A DNA stretch of 64,000 bases from Poecilobothrus nobilitatus (taxonomy: Eukaryota; Arthropoda; Insecta; Diptera; Dolichopodidae). The notes below the pieces were generated by a model. It was not told the origin of the DNA and did not search any database. It worked only from the letters and a program-made list of their open reading frames with translations. The position numbers and the translations under genes were made by a program. Shown here one piece after another: positions 48,071-59,460 of the stretch (position 1 is its first letter; every line of letters starts with the position of its first letter). Location: the NCBI GenBank assembly GCA_947095535.1, contig OX352773.1, positions 232,419,477 to 232,483,476 on the forward strand. Reading direction: 5' to 3'.

Positions 48071-48647
48071 CAATGAATACGATTAAAAATGTCACCTACA
48101 GTGTTTTTCACTTGTTCTTTTTAATTTTGTTTTTAATTATTTTGACTTGTAAAGTAATTTATTCTAAAAGACAGCAACATTGTTTCATTCCTCATATCTT
48201 ATTTTAGTTATATTTTTTTTTTCTTTAAAGAATCCTTAAAGCAAATAACTATTTTCAAGCTAACACTCAGATGAAAAATGAAATGCACCACAGTATATTG
48301 TAATTATAAATGCTTATTTATGCATATTTATGTATATGCATGTATTCACAAATAAACCATATAGTAATGAATTTTTTATGAAATATGTAGCAATATACAC
48401 TTATCCACTAAATGAGAAATATTTAAATGTACCTATCTACATAATATGTCATTTTTTGCTGTACTAGAATTAGAGTTTAGCAAGAACCACTTACTAATCA
48501 AATGTTACGGTAATAATGAAATATTATTATTATAGTTTAATATTTAAATATTTTGGAAAAAAACGCATTCCGCAATAAAATTTAATATGTAAAAAGTGGG
48601 TAAATTTAGTTCGAATAAATAGTAAACAAAAAAAAAAATTTTTTTGG
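48071..48647. other. AT-rich non-coding DNA
   Basis: No gene or repeat recognised. Confidence 0.5.
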
Positions 48648-49265
48648 ACGATGGGTGTCATAAAGCCATAAGTCATAAAGCCATATTTCACGAATATGGC
48701 TTTATGACCCATTCAAATGAGTCAATGAAAAATATTAAATCCTGACTGTGAAAAATAATAATAAATTTTGTGAAAATTTAGACATTTTCATGAAAAATAA
48801 AAAAAAAGAAGTAATAAGGGCTACCCCCGCCCAAAGGCATCAGGTCACAATACTTCAAGAGAAGCGCGAAGGGCTGAAAAAGGGGTGAAGAGTGGCTCGA
48901 AGAAAGAGCCGCGATGGTCGCCACGAGGCTGATAGAAAATTGTTTGAAACCTTTTGAAAATATTGATTAATTATGTGATATTGAAAACCCTCTTCAAGTT
49001 ATAGTTGGTTACAAAATCAGGGTATTTCCCGTTTTCCAAAATATTTATATATATTATATTATGTATATGCTAGATTTTAACTTAAAGGGATTTCAGAGTT
49101 TGTTAAAAATCAGGGTATTTTCCTTTTTCATAGTATTTACACATATGTATATGCGAAATTCTGAATTAGGAAGGATTTTAGAGTTGGATTCTAGAGTTTC
49201 CATTTAGAATAGTTTTTCTTTTAAAGTATTTTTAATCGAATGAAATATAACATCATATGGCTTTA
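48648..49265. mobile_element. Repeat F, copy 1 (palindromic ends, tandem body)
   Basis: The left end (48654-48722) is a palindrome built from GTCATAAAGCCATATTTCACG / AATATGGCTTTATGACCCATT. Then come AAAAATATTAAATCCTGACTG and TTAGACATTTTCATG, a GC-rich segment, and two tandem units (GGTTACAAAATCAGGGTATTT, 49010-49200). The right end is TAATCGAATGAAATATAACATCATATGGCTTTATTACACCCC. The copy at 55560-59460 has the same order. Inverted, palindromic termini suggest a foldback-type DNA element; no transposase seen. Confidence 0.55.
48815..48945 (+). other. Anomalously GC-rich segment inside F1
   Basis: CTACCCCCGCCCAAAGGCATC, GAGAAGCGCGAAGGG and AGAGCCGCGATGGTCGCC give this 130-base stretch a base composition unlike anything else here. 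One frame stays open for 30 codons (EEWLEERAAMVATRLIENCL) between stops, which looks protein-like. The F2 copy lacks it at the corresponding place, so it is an insertion or a part lost from F2. Origin unknown. Confidence 0.5.
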
Positions 49266-49689
49266 TTACACCCCGCTGGCTTGGACATTCATCTATTCTA
49301 AAAAAATCATCTATTTTCCAGTTTGTCTAAGGTTTGGTACTTGGTCTTTGGACGTTATTCGTTATGGTCTATTTGCTCACTCGTTTTTTGACAAAACTTC
49401 TAAATCATTTCAGATAAAGTAATGTCTAATTTGAATCGTAAATTGATAGTTTCATTAATTAGATTAATTACATAAAATTATTTTGTTACAAAACCGTTTT
49501 GTATTCCGCCACCCGGTAAGAAATTTAAACAATTATAACCCAGGTTATATTTTTGCAATTTGACGACAGAAAATATTTAAAGCTTTATAAATTAAGAATA
49601 TTTTTTTGCAATCCATTATTTAAGTTATTATTCTTAATTGTAAACACAATATTATTTGGAACACCCATATTTTCTATTTGTTTGGAAAA
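49266..49689. other. Spacer between F-type repeats
   Basis: The plus frame 49240-49422 is partly F1 end sequence and has no recognised domain. Confidence 0.35.
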
Positions 49690-50270
49690 GAAGTTCGATC
49701 TTTGAATATTTAGTTTAAGTTATAAGAACATATTATTATCTACATAATAAATGCAGTATGTTTAAATTTATAGATATAAGTAGATATAAACACCTTTTCT
49801 TTATTTATATGAAGTGATGCAATGGGTATGGAATGGGTGGCATAATTCCAAAAAATAACATTCCTGCACATTTACAAAATTCCAAAGATTGAACAAATTT
49901 AATTTAAAAAAAAAAAATAAAATCCACAAATTTAAAAAATTTAATTTTGGAGGTACTAGCCTATATTATATTTCAAGTGCTTGGTTGTTAAATAATATGT
50001 ATATGAAAAAGTTATTTGGAGGGATCTTGAAGTTTGTTACAAAATCAGGGGTAGGTATACGATTTTTCCAGAATATGTACGTATATAAATAACGAAGAAT
50101 TTTTGAATTAGTTACAAAATCAGAGTTTCAATAATTTGTTTAGCAAGGGTTTGGGTGTGGTACCACCATTTTAAATGTCTTGTTGAAAATATGTATGTAA
50201 ACAAAATAATTAGAAAGGATTTTATAGTTGGTTACAAAATCAGAACCCCGATGGATTTAGCGATGGATTT
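49690..50270 (+). repeat. F-type tandem units, third locus
   Basis: The unit word GTTACAAAATCAG recurs at about 50036, 50110 and 50232, with the same neighbouring words as F1 (TTTTTCCAGAATATGTACG, GAAAGGATTTTATAGTTGG). No palindromic ends are visible. The open frame at 49889-50092 is a product of this repeat. Confidence 0.5.
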
Positions 50271-51038
50271 CAGCAATATTTAAAGTACTTGCCATTAAAT
50301 TTTGAATTTTTTTTTAGTATGTAACCACCCTGTAATTTATCTCTACAAAAAACCTTTAAAGATGAATTAAAAAATTTGATACAAAGAATAAAATATTTAT
50401 TGGTTTGATGAAAAATTTGATTTTTATATTGACGTGCCACAACTATGATATTTAGAAAATTATTCAATTTATTTCAAGTTAACTTTTTTTTGTTCTCATT
50501 TTATTCCATTATTCAGCTTTTAAGTAAATATCACTTTTGAAAACAAGTTTTTTTTATTTTATTGCATCAATTAAATATTTTATTTTTCTAAAAAACCCCA
50601 TAACTAAATAAGGAGAAACACTCTGACACTATATTACAAAATTTTATTTGCTCAGCAATTTAAAACATTTTAAAATTCCATGTCATAATTTAGAATGGCT
50701 TTTATAATGAAATTGTTGTTAAAATAATGTTGGAGAATTTATATATAGTTTTTATAACAGTGATGGATATATTTTTCGGTGTGATGGTCTTTATTAAGAA
50801 TTTTCAAAGAAATATTTTATTAAATGTTGTTAAAATCAGGAGATGTAAATTATAAAAAAGGGCTTGACCATAGATATAAGTAATTATAATAAGTGAATCT
50901 ACTTTTGAAATGAAATTAGTATAGGTATATTTAATATTATCTATACTATAATTGATGGTGCGTAGACAAAATATTTTTTGCCTTTTTCACCACAATGTTA
51001 TATAATAATATGTAATTGAACTTTATTTTATACAATAA
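50271..51038. other. AT-rich non-coding DNA
   Basis: No repeat family recognised. A short weak continuation of the coding-like reading from the next feature (KIKFNYILLYNIVVKKAKNI) is visible on the minus strand at about 51020-50960. Confidence 0.35.
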
Positions 51039-51419
51039 CTATAAATATAATTCTTTTATTCCGCTTCTTAAGTAAAGCAACAAACTCTGGATTTTTAAAT
51101 ACTTTTCTTCCTCTGATTTTTCAATAATTTTATCATATAAATGTCCTTATGTAATATAATTTTAGTAATACATCTCTTTTGGATCAGTTCTGTATACAAC
51201 ACTATTGTGCTTCCATATCGTTTCTATTTCTTAATTTCTTATTTTCAATTCATCAAGTTCCCCTAATTTAAATTATCTATCCGGTTATTCATTTCTGCCT
51301 TATTTGCTGAAAATTTCTTATTTATGAAAATTTTAGTCAAATTTATTGAAGACACAAACCATTCTTCAATAAGTTCATTAATAGACTCAACCCAATTATA
51401 AGATACACATTTAGTTTTT
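51039..51419 (-). pseudogene. Decayed protein-coding stretch, family unknown
   Basis: On the minus strand 51419-51263 is open for 51 codons with protein-like composition (YNWVESINELIEEWFVSSIN; FSANKAEMNNRIDNLN). After a shift, the second frame reads LGELDELKIRN, EIETIWKHNSVVYRTDPKEM and, from 51145 to 51042, GHLYDKIIEKSEEEKYLKIQ then SLLLYLRSGIKELYL, interrupted by three stops. The charged, amphipathic character is far from chance frames here. I do not recognise a family. It may be the relic of a host gene, a transposon or an ancient viral insertion. Confidence 0.45.
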
Positions 51420-52702
51420 CATTTTGTTAAAATTGGTAATAATAAATATAATAAATGCAAGGAAACTAAAATTATTTTTTTAATACTATGTATTTCCGCC
51501 TTTTATGACGTATTACGGACGTATCATATAGAATAATAAGTATCGATAACTTAAACATTATTAAAGTCTCAAAGTTGTATTAAACTGTGATGGTAGTTGT
51601 ACACAAAGTACACATTATACTATTCATATTACCTTTTTGTAATTATGTTTATTTGCATCATGAAATATGCCTTCAACTGTATAATGTTGATGGTATAGTT
51701 AGGTATATAAAAATATGACTGAGATTATTTTTATGAAAAAAGTATAGTATGTTTACCAAACTGTATATAGATATTAACCCTTAATAATACAATATGTATG
51801 TGAATTTTATAAAAAAAAATTTTTGTAGTACCATTTATGTAAGACATGATTATAATGGCTTTGTAAAAGTATTCTTTGAGGTTTTTGAGGTGAATCGTAA
51901 TATAAATTTAAAAAAAATGGTTTGTATCTATATAAAAACACATTGCCTATGAATAGTGAATAAATAGTTCGGTTTTTTTTTAATCCTAACAAGTATATAT
52001 TTTATATTATGTAAATTTTTCTTTTTTTTACAAATTTTTCAATAATTATTAATAAAGTAATTTAATTTAATTTTTAAGGATTATTATATTACATCTAACT
52101 ATAATAGTAGATATATTCATTTGATATTATATGAATATTCGAAAATCTTCGATATGATTATAGATAATATAGAAAATCACAACCCTAACTATAATAATTT
52201 AATAGTCATCATCATAAGGATTATAATATAATATTTGAAGGTTTTTTCTCGTATAATAATGAAACTTGACGAATGTTTTTTTAAATGACAGCGAATGATT
52301 GTTATAACTTTTATACGAGTAGTTGACTATTGACTATTCAAATGTCTGTAATGACACTACATGTCTGTAATATTTGTATATTCTATGAGCTTTCTATATG
52401 ACTTTATAGAACCATTTGTATGTTAACAATTGGAATGAAATATTTATACCCTTAAATAAATATGCCATTAGTTTCTTTGTTTATTTTGACTGTTATTGTT
52501 TTATAAAATGAATTTTTGTAAGGAGAAAAAGCAAAACATTACACCAGACTACAAAAAACGCGAAGAATCAAAATTAAATTTAAAATAAATATTTAGCAGA
52601 TTTTTTTTAATAAGAAACTATAAATTTCTTTTAAATCTCACTTTTTAATTTGATCGAACGATCTTGTTAAAACTATTGTGACAATGTAAATTAAGATGTT
52701 TT
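51420..52702. other. AT-rich non-coding DNA
   Basis: No repeat family recognised between two coding-like remnants on the same strand. Confidence 0.45.
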
Positions 52703-52866
52703 TATTGATGATTTTTTGTCGAGTTTCTGGCCAACTGTGACGTTTCTGCTATAATTTTTATATCTCGTAAAACCCTATTTTCATCGGTGAAGTATTTACT
52801 ATCCGATCGCTAACCTTTGGCATTTATACCTTTTTCAATTCCGATATCTTTACTTCGTTTTTTTTT
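52703..52866 (-). pseudogene. Short decayed coding-like stretch
   Basis: On the minus strand 52809-52703 is open for 35 codons and reads SKYFTDENRVLRDIKIIAET, SQLARNSTKNHQ, then TAA. The same frame upstream across one TAG (52813-52811) reads KDIGIEKGINAKG. Composition is balanced and polar. It lies 1.3 kb upstream of the 51.0-51.4 kb remnant on the same strand, so both may come from one former gene. Family not recognised. Confidence 0.3.
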
Positions 52867-53230
52867 CTACTAGGAAATAATATGACGGAAATATCTTAAA
52901 TGCGATTGGTTTATTGAATGGTATACTATATTATACTATGGTACGTATATTCTTAAATATATTATAGAATATTATTAAATTCTACAAAAGTGTAATTTAT
53001 ATTTGGGAGTTCCGAAAAACTCATTAATAATTTAGAAACTGAAATTTTTTAAACTCTCCATAGTTTCATCCAATCAGTGTGTGTTGAATGGGACCATTAC
53101 TGAATTTAATTATTTTCTTTACACTTACCCTTCTGCGAAATTCCTCCTTCCAATAAACTATTTAGAAATCTAAGAAAATACTAATTAGACTTATAAAACT
53201 TATATATTATGACTTAACATGGCAGTATAA
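52867..53230. other. AT-rich non-coding DNA
   Basis: No gene or repeat recognised. Confidence 0.45.
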
Positions 53231-53620
53231 AAAAGAACGGTCTTTAAAGGCGGACATTTTTCAAAGGAGAATGCAAACAGTTTAGAATACTGTGACTTCT
53301 ACCAAAATTTTAAAGTTTCCTCAGAATTTTATATATAATGTAAAAAACAAAGAGATGCACTTTCTTCAATTTTAAAGAAACCTCATCTATAATTAATGTT
53401 GAAGCTAAAAAATTTTAGTGTTCTATTTTGAGAAACCCTATACAGGTGTTTAATAAATATTGTAAATTTTCAATTTTGAAGGGCTTATAGCTTTTACACA
53501 AGGGGTGGTATCAGAACAGTTTTCTGTAAAATGTGCTAATACAAAAATTTTTTCAGAAATTTTTGCATTTGACTTGAAATAATATCTTTTTATTTGAACA
53601 CAAAATTAAAAAGAAAAGCT
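53231..53620 (+). mobile_element. Family-D element D4, 5' part only
   Basis: AACGGTCTTTAAAGGCGGAC, ATTTTTCAAAGGAGAATGCA and AACAGTTTAGAATACTGTGAC correspond to the first 300 bases of D2. CTATACAGGTGTTTAATAAAT and AAGGGGTGGTATCAGAACAG match its first core. No 3' half. Confidence 0.5.
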
Positions 53621-53814
53621 TGGATATTTCTTATATTGAAGGAGCAAAATCATTATAGTACAGTAGCAAACATTTATTTTATTATTTTTGTACAATACAA
53701 TTAATATATTTTTAGTGGTTCATTTAACAAAGTCATTAAGTTGTTTTGTTAAACAACAATATAATTCATTTTGTTAGCAAAATTAATTAGATTTTTTATA
53801 TCGGTCTCACTTTT

Positions 53815-54526
53815 TATACCCGTACGATAAGGATCAGGTATATTAAAATTGCTCCTCCGTTTGTAACACCTCGAAATAAGCTAGCTAGATATACCTTCAA
53901 AGGTATGGATCGGACCAGAAAAAAATTCTAAGTCGATTGAGCTTCGTCCGTCGGTCCGTCGATCCGTCCGTCCGTCCGTCATCAAGATAATTCAAAAACT
54001 AAGAAAGCTAGAGTCTTGAAATTAACACAAAATATTCTTACAACAATTTGTAAGTTTCCTATTTTTTTGATAGAAAGCTGATATCATAAAAATTTGCCGA
54101 TAGATGTCATAAAAATATTAATTTTATTATTAGATAGCAACTTTTTTCTGTAGTCCCATCCGTTACGGAGCTACAGCTCCCCAAAGTTCGAAAAAGCTCT
54201 ATATTTAAATTGTTATAACACAAGTTGTATAGGATACATCTTCATTTACCGTTATGCGAAACTCAAATTTTGCTAAATTCTGGATTTCTTCTATCTTCCA
54301 AACGGTTTAAGTTAAAAACTTGAAATTTTGAGAGAAGTTAGGTCTTTGAAAATAAGTCATTTCAGAAAATATTTTTGTATCGCCCCCATTTCGGAGCTGT
54401 ATGTTGTCAAAAACTAAAAAAATCCTTATTTTTAAACAATTGTAACTTGAACACCTGTCCAAATTTACTATGGGTTTCGTACGGGTATCCAAGAGTTGAC
54501 AAAGGCAACTGTATTCTTCCTCGTTT
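53815..54526 (-). mobile_element. DINE-like element A6, internally deleted
   Basis: The left end is the family hairpin in reverse (TATACCCGTACGATAAGGATC...), followed by the (GTCC)n tract with two point changes (53947-53982) and the AAGAAAGCTAGAG block. The right end is CGTACGGGTATCC...GTATTCTTCCTCGTTTT. Only about 710 of 1620 bases remain; the AT-rich 5' middle is absent. Both ends are present, so this is an internal deletion. Confidence 0.75.
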
Positions 54527-55559
54527 TATACCTAATATAATATACGAATATTATTATTGGTATATATATAATAAATGTCAGCTCAATAATTAGTGATTTA
54601 GCCTTCGAAGAAAAGAATTTACTTGGCTACGAAGAAAAGAATGTTTCTTTTACATTTCTCAAGTTAATGAAAAAATTCTCAAGTTAATGATCCATAGTAA
54701 TGTGAGAAAACAAAATTCCAATTTGTGTTCAAAGAAAAGTTTTTGAAAATTCATCTTCATCATTTTGTATATTAATAGGTACATCTTATTACCTATATTA
54801 TTTATATATAATTTTCAGATATAAATACGCTAAAACTTTTAAAATATTGTTTAAATTATTTTCAATAAAAGAACAGTTGATTTTTAAGGGAACGGTAAAG
54901 AAAAGGTAAAACAAGTATTCAATTAAAAAAATCTTTGTGTAGAATAATATTATTTTAAAAAAAAATCTTTTAAATAATATTTTTAGGTCCTCTATATATT
55001 TAAAAATAAAAGTATATATTGTAGTTATATACATATAATTTAACAGCTATAGTATTAAATTATGTATCATTAATAAATTACAATTCTATGATAGATACAA
55101 AACTATTCTTAATAGATTTTTTTGAAAGACAACTCGTATCGATAAGTAATTAAATAAACTTTCTTTTTTTCTTTTAAAAGAAAAATATCGTTAGAGGAAG
55201 TTAAAGTACAATTAAGTCTTCAGTTTGTATAAAAATTAATATTGTTGAAGTATTTAAAAGTTGAAAGAAAATATTTTATTATTATATATTATACCTATTA
55301 CATTATTATATTATTATATATTAATAAATTTATTAATAAATTTAATTAAACTGCAATTTTAATTATTTAAGTACCTCAAATTTTTTACTAAAATATAGCT
55401 TTGTTTGTTTTTTGGAAACGAATTAGAAATTGAAAAAAACAAAATAAAATGGATAAAAAATGGAAAAAAAAAATTAGATAGAAAAAGCGAAGAAAAATAA
55501 AAGTTGAATATTTTGATGAATCTTAGAATCTTATACTCTAGGTCAAATTCATTACTTAG
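54527..55559. other. AT-rich non-coding DNA
   Basis: No gene recognised. A local duplication (ACTTGGCTACGAAGAAAAGAA / TTCGAAGAAAAGAA, TTCTCAAGTTAATGA) lies at 54603-54690. Confidence 0.45.
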
Positions 55560-56211
55560 TTTGATGGGGTGTCATAAAGCTATAACTCATTAATCCATAT
55601 TTCACGAATATGGCTTTATGGCCCATTCAAATGAGTCATAAAGTCATATTCGTGAATTTGGATTTATGACTCATTTGAATGGATCATACAGCCATATTTA
55701 ATAAAACATTTATGTCGTAAAGCCATAATTAAATTATTCTCCGATTCAAATATATTTTTTTTTTGCATAATTGTTGTTTGATTGATATTGAAAAATGTTT
55801 GCATAAGCTTTAGTGCTGAAATATGTATGAAAAAAAATACTTAGGAAATATTTGAGTGTTGGTTACAAAATCAGGACATTCGCTTTTTCCAGAATATTAT
55901 ATAGGTAAAGATTCTGGAAAAAGGAACAATCCTGGTCGTTACAAAACTATAAAAGACTATAAAATTCCTCCAAATAGATACATATATTATATAGGCAGAA
56001 CGTGGAAAAGGAGAACCTTTATTTTGTAATAATTTTTGTATTTTATTTTTACAGAATAAAGAATTAAGCCATATCAGGAAAATCATGAGGGTAAATGAAA
56101 AAGGTTTCTGATTTTCATACGAAAAATATTAAATTCTGACTGTGAAAAATAATAATAAATTTTCTGAAAATTTAGACATTTTTATGAAAAACAAAAAAAA
56201 TCAGATGTTTT

Positions 56212-59107
56212 ACATAATAATTTATATCAAAGCAAAATAACTTCTAATAATTTAACAACATTTTGTTTTATTCAATACGTTTGTTTTATTCAATAAGCAA
56301 TGAAATCGTAAAAATATACATATGTATGTATGTGCATTCATTCATACATCCATTTACATTATTATGTATCTACTGTAAGTACATACATGATTTTTTTTTT
56401 ATTCAAAAATATTAGAAGTAAAAAATAATAAAAACTGTAAACAAATACAAAACAAACATAAGATTAATATTGAATCTGCAAAAGAATAATATGCATAGAT
56501 AATAAGTACATAATGTACATATATAAATTTTTAGAAATATAAAAAAAACGAGGAAGAGTGCAGTAGAGTAGACTGTGTCAACTCTGGGATACCCGTATGA
56601 ACGTAATATATCCTGTTTCTATAAAACTTGATCATCTTTTAAAAACATTCAAAGTTTTAGTACCGAACTACAGAGATATATTTATGTAAATTGTGGAGTT
56701 GTATGATAGCTACCCGAATCTATTGCGCGTAGCTTCATTAAGTTCCAAGAAATGCAAAAAGCCTGAACCGGCTGCTTTAGATCATTCAAATTTTACAAAA
56801 GTTTTTGGCATGTAGCTCGACACTTTTTCACTAAATTTCAGATAGCTAGCTTCAATAGACACTGAGTTATTTTCATTTAAAAAGAGAAGTTGTATGGCAA
56901 CTATCCGAACCTGTCATATCATCACAACCAAATTTTACAGAAGTTGTTGCCATAAAACTCGATCATCATTTGCAAAATTTCAGATACCTAGATTGAATAG
57001 ACACTGGGTTATTTCCATTTAAAGAAAGAAGTTGTATGGCAGCTACTCGAACCCGGCGGCCGAAAATGCTGGAGTTAAATGGCAAAACTAACAATTTTGT
57101 AAAAGTGACGTAAATAAAAATTCAGCCTCCTAACTCCTTTATTTTTTGAGTTATCATGCGGACGGACACTGAGTTATCTTCATTTAAAAAGAGAAGTTGT
57201 ATGGCAGCTACCCGAACCCGTCGCACCAACACAACCAAATTTTGCAGAAGTTGTTGCCATAAAACTTGATCATCATTCGCAAAATTGCAGATACCTAGAT
57301 TGAACAGACACTGGGTTATTTCCATGTAAAGAAAGACGTTGTATGGCAGCTACCCGAACCCGGCTACAGAAAATGCTGGAGTTAAATAGCAAAACTAATA
57401 ATTTCACAAAAGTAACGTAAAAAAATTTTCAGCCTCCTAGCTCCTCTATTTTTTGAGTTATAGTGCGGACGGACACTGAGTTCTTTCATTTAAAAAGAGA
57501 TTTTGTATGGCAGCTACCCGAACCCGTCACACCACCACAACCAAATTTTGCAGAAGTTGTTGCCATAAAACTTGATCATCATTCGCAAAATTTCAGATAC
57601 CTAGATTGAACAGACACTGGGTTATTTCTATTTAAAGAAAGAAGTTGTATGGCAGCTACCCGAACCCGGGGACAGAAAATGCTGGAGTTAAATAGCAAAA
57701 CTAACAATTTTACAAAAGTGACGTAAAAAATTTTTCAGCCTCCTAGCTCCTCTATTTTTTGAGTTATCGTGCGGACGGACACTTAGTTCTTTTCATTTAA
57801 AAAGAGATTTTGTATGTCAGCTACCCGAACCCGTCGCACCAGCACAACCAAATTTTGTAGAAGTTGTTGCCATAAAACTTGATCATCATTTGCAAGATTT
57901 CAGACGCCTAGCTATATTAACTTCCAAGAGGTGCAAGAAGCCTGAACCGGCTGTTCTAGGCCAAAAATATTTTACAAAAGTTGTTGGCATATAACTCGAC
58001 ACTTCTTTACTAAATTTCAGATTCCTAGCTTCAATAAACACTGAGTTATTCTCATTTAACCGGATAAGTTGTATGGCAGCTACCCGAACCCGCCGCACCA
58101 CCACAACCAAATTTTACAAAAGTTGTTGCCATAAAACTTGATCATCATTTGCAAGATTTCAGACGCCTAGCTTTATTAACTTCCAAGAGGTGCAAGAAGC
58201 CTGAACCGGCTGTTCCAGGACAACCAAATTTTACAAAAGTTGTTGGCATGTAACTCGACACCTCTTTACTAAATTTCAGATTCCTAGCTTCAATAAACAC
58301 TGAGTTATTATCATTTAAACGGAGAAGTTGTATGGCAGCTACCCGAACCCGCTGCACCAGCACAACCAAATTTTACAGAAGTTGTTGCCATAAAACTTGA
58401 TCATCATTTGCAAAATTTCAGAAACCTAGCTTGAATAGATACTGAGTTATTTCTATATAAAGATAGAAGTTGTATGGCAGCTACTCGAACCCGCCGACCG
58501 AAAATGTTGGATTTAAATAGCAAAAGTGACGTAAAAAAAATTTCAGCCCCCTAGCTCCTTTAGTTTTTGAGTTATCGTGCGGACGGACGGACGGACGTAC
58601 ATGGCTTAATCGACTCAGAATTCGATTCTGAGCCGATCCATACCTTTGACACTATATCTAGCTCGACTCCTTTAAGGTGTCACAAACGTAATGGCAAATT
58701 TATTATACCCTTGAACATAGTTCATACGGGTATAAAAATTGTTCATATAAATTCATATGGCGTGTTATGTATGAAATTTGGACTTAGAAAAAAAATTAAA
58801 TAAGAGTTAAAGTTAGTCGCATCAAAAAATGTTCTATTGGTTGTTCCTCTTTAAGTTTGTAACAACTTTTTCTTAATAATTTTTGTCATAAAATTTTTCT
58901 GTTACGAAATATTCGTAAAAAGTACACTAGTAAACTACCACTTGCTGTTGTCCGATTTGCTCCAAAAACTTATCAATCCGAGATATTTATGTCAAAACCT
59001 TAAATATGAAATTGCAAAAAAATCCGCTCAGTTGTTTAAACTGTACACGTGCCCACAGACATACCCACGCACACACGAACCCATCCACACACACATACAC
59101 ACACACA
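56212..59107 (+). mobile_element. Repeat G, copy Q, interrupted by element B2
   Basis: 56212-56546 and 58736-59107 together reproduce the locus at 41362-42075, including ATTTATATCAAAGCAAAATA, TAGAAATATAAAAAA, TTGTTCATATAAATTC and the AC-rich block with GACATACCCACGCACACACG. The interruption is exactly the B2 element. Confidence 0.7.
56547..58735 (+). mobile_element. DINE-like element B2, full length
   Basis: Same ends, subterminal repeats and hairpin as B1; (GGAC)4 at 58580-58597. It is about 280 bases longer than B1 because it carries an extra tandem unit: the block with GCCTCCTAGCTCCTCTATTT...TGCGGACGGACACT occurs twice (57430 and 57736 onward) instead of once. Otherwise the two copies are almost the same, so both are young. 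The approximately 74-codon minus-strand frames at 57886-58369 are again by-products of the tandem unit. Confidence 0.8.
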
Positions 59108-59460
59108 AATGGAAAATATTTATATATACATATGTATAAGAGAGATTTTGACTTAAAGGGATTTTACGGTTAGTTAAAAAATCAAGGTATTTTCCCTTTT
59201 CCCGAATATTTACATATAAGAAATTGCAAATGAGGAGGGATTTTAGAGTTGCTTACAAAATCAGAATATTTCCTCTTTTTCAGAGTATATATACATATAA
59301 TATGTAAATGTGAAATTCTGAATTAGTAGAGATTCTAGAATTTTTTATTAAAATAGTTTTTCTTTTAAACTCTTTTTAATCGAATGAGACATAACACCAT
59401 ATTGAAATGGGTCATAAAGCCATATTTTTAAATTATGGTTTTATGTCACTCTAAGCGGTA

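Larger units (their letters stand above)
55560..59460. mobile_element. Repeat F, copy 2, with two nested insertions
   Basis: The left end (55566-55735) has a long palindromic set of GTCATAAAGCCATA / TATGGCTTTATGACC words. Inverted tandem units with GGTTACAAAATCAGG follow (55860-56030). The flank ATATTAAATTCTGACTGTG...TTAGACATTTTTATG (56128-56185) matches F1. Repeat G interrupts it (56212-59107). F resumes with GAGATTTTGACTTAAAGGG, tandem units and TAATCGAATGAGACATAACACC, and ends in GGGTCATAAAGCCATA...TATGGTTTTATG (59408-59446). B2 is inserted in G. Confidence 0.6.

Noticed and set aside
49010..50260. CRISPR-like spaced repeats (GTTACAAAATCAGG units)
   Set aside because: Units and spacings vary, the intervening sequence is also repetitive, and the context is eukaryotic. 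They are tandem units of repeat F.
57886..58369. Same 74-codon frames in B2
   Set aside because: As in B1; by-products of the tandem body, not genes.
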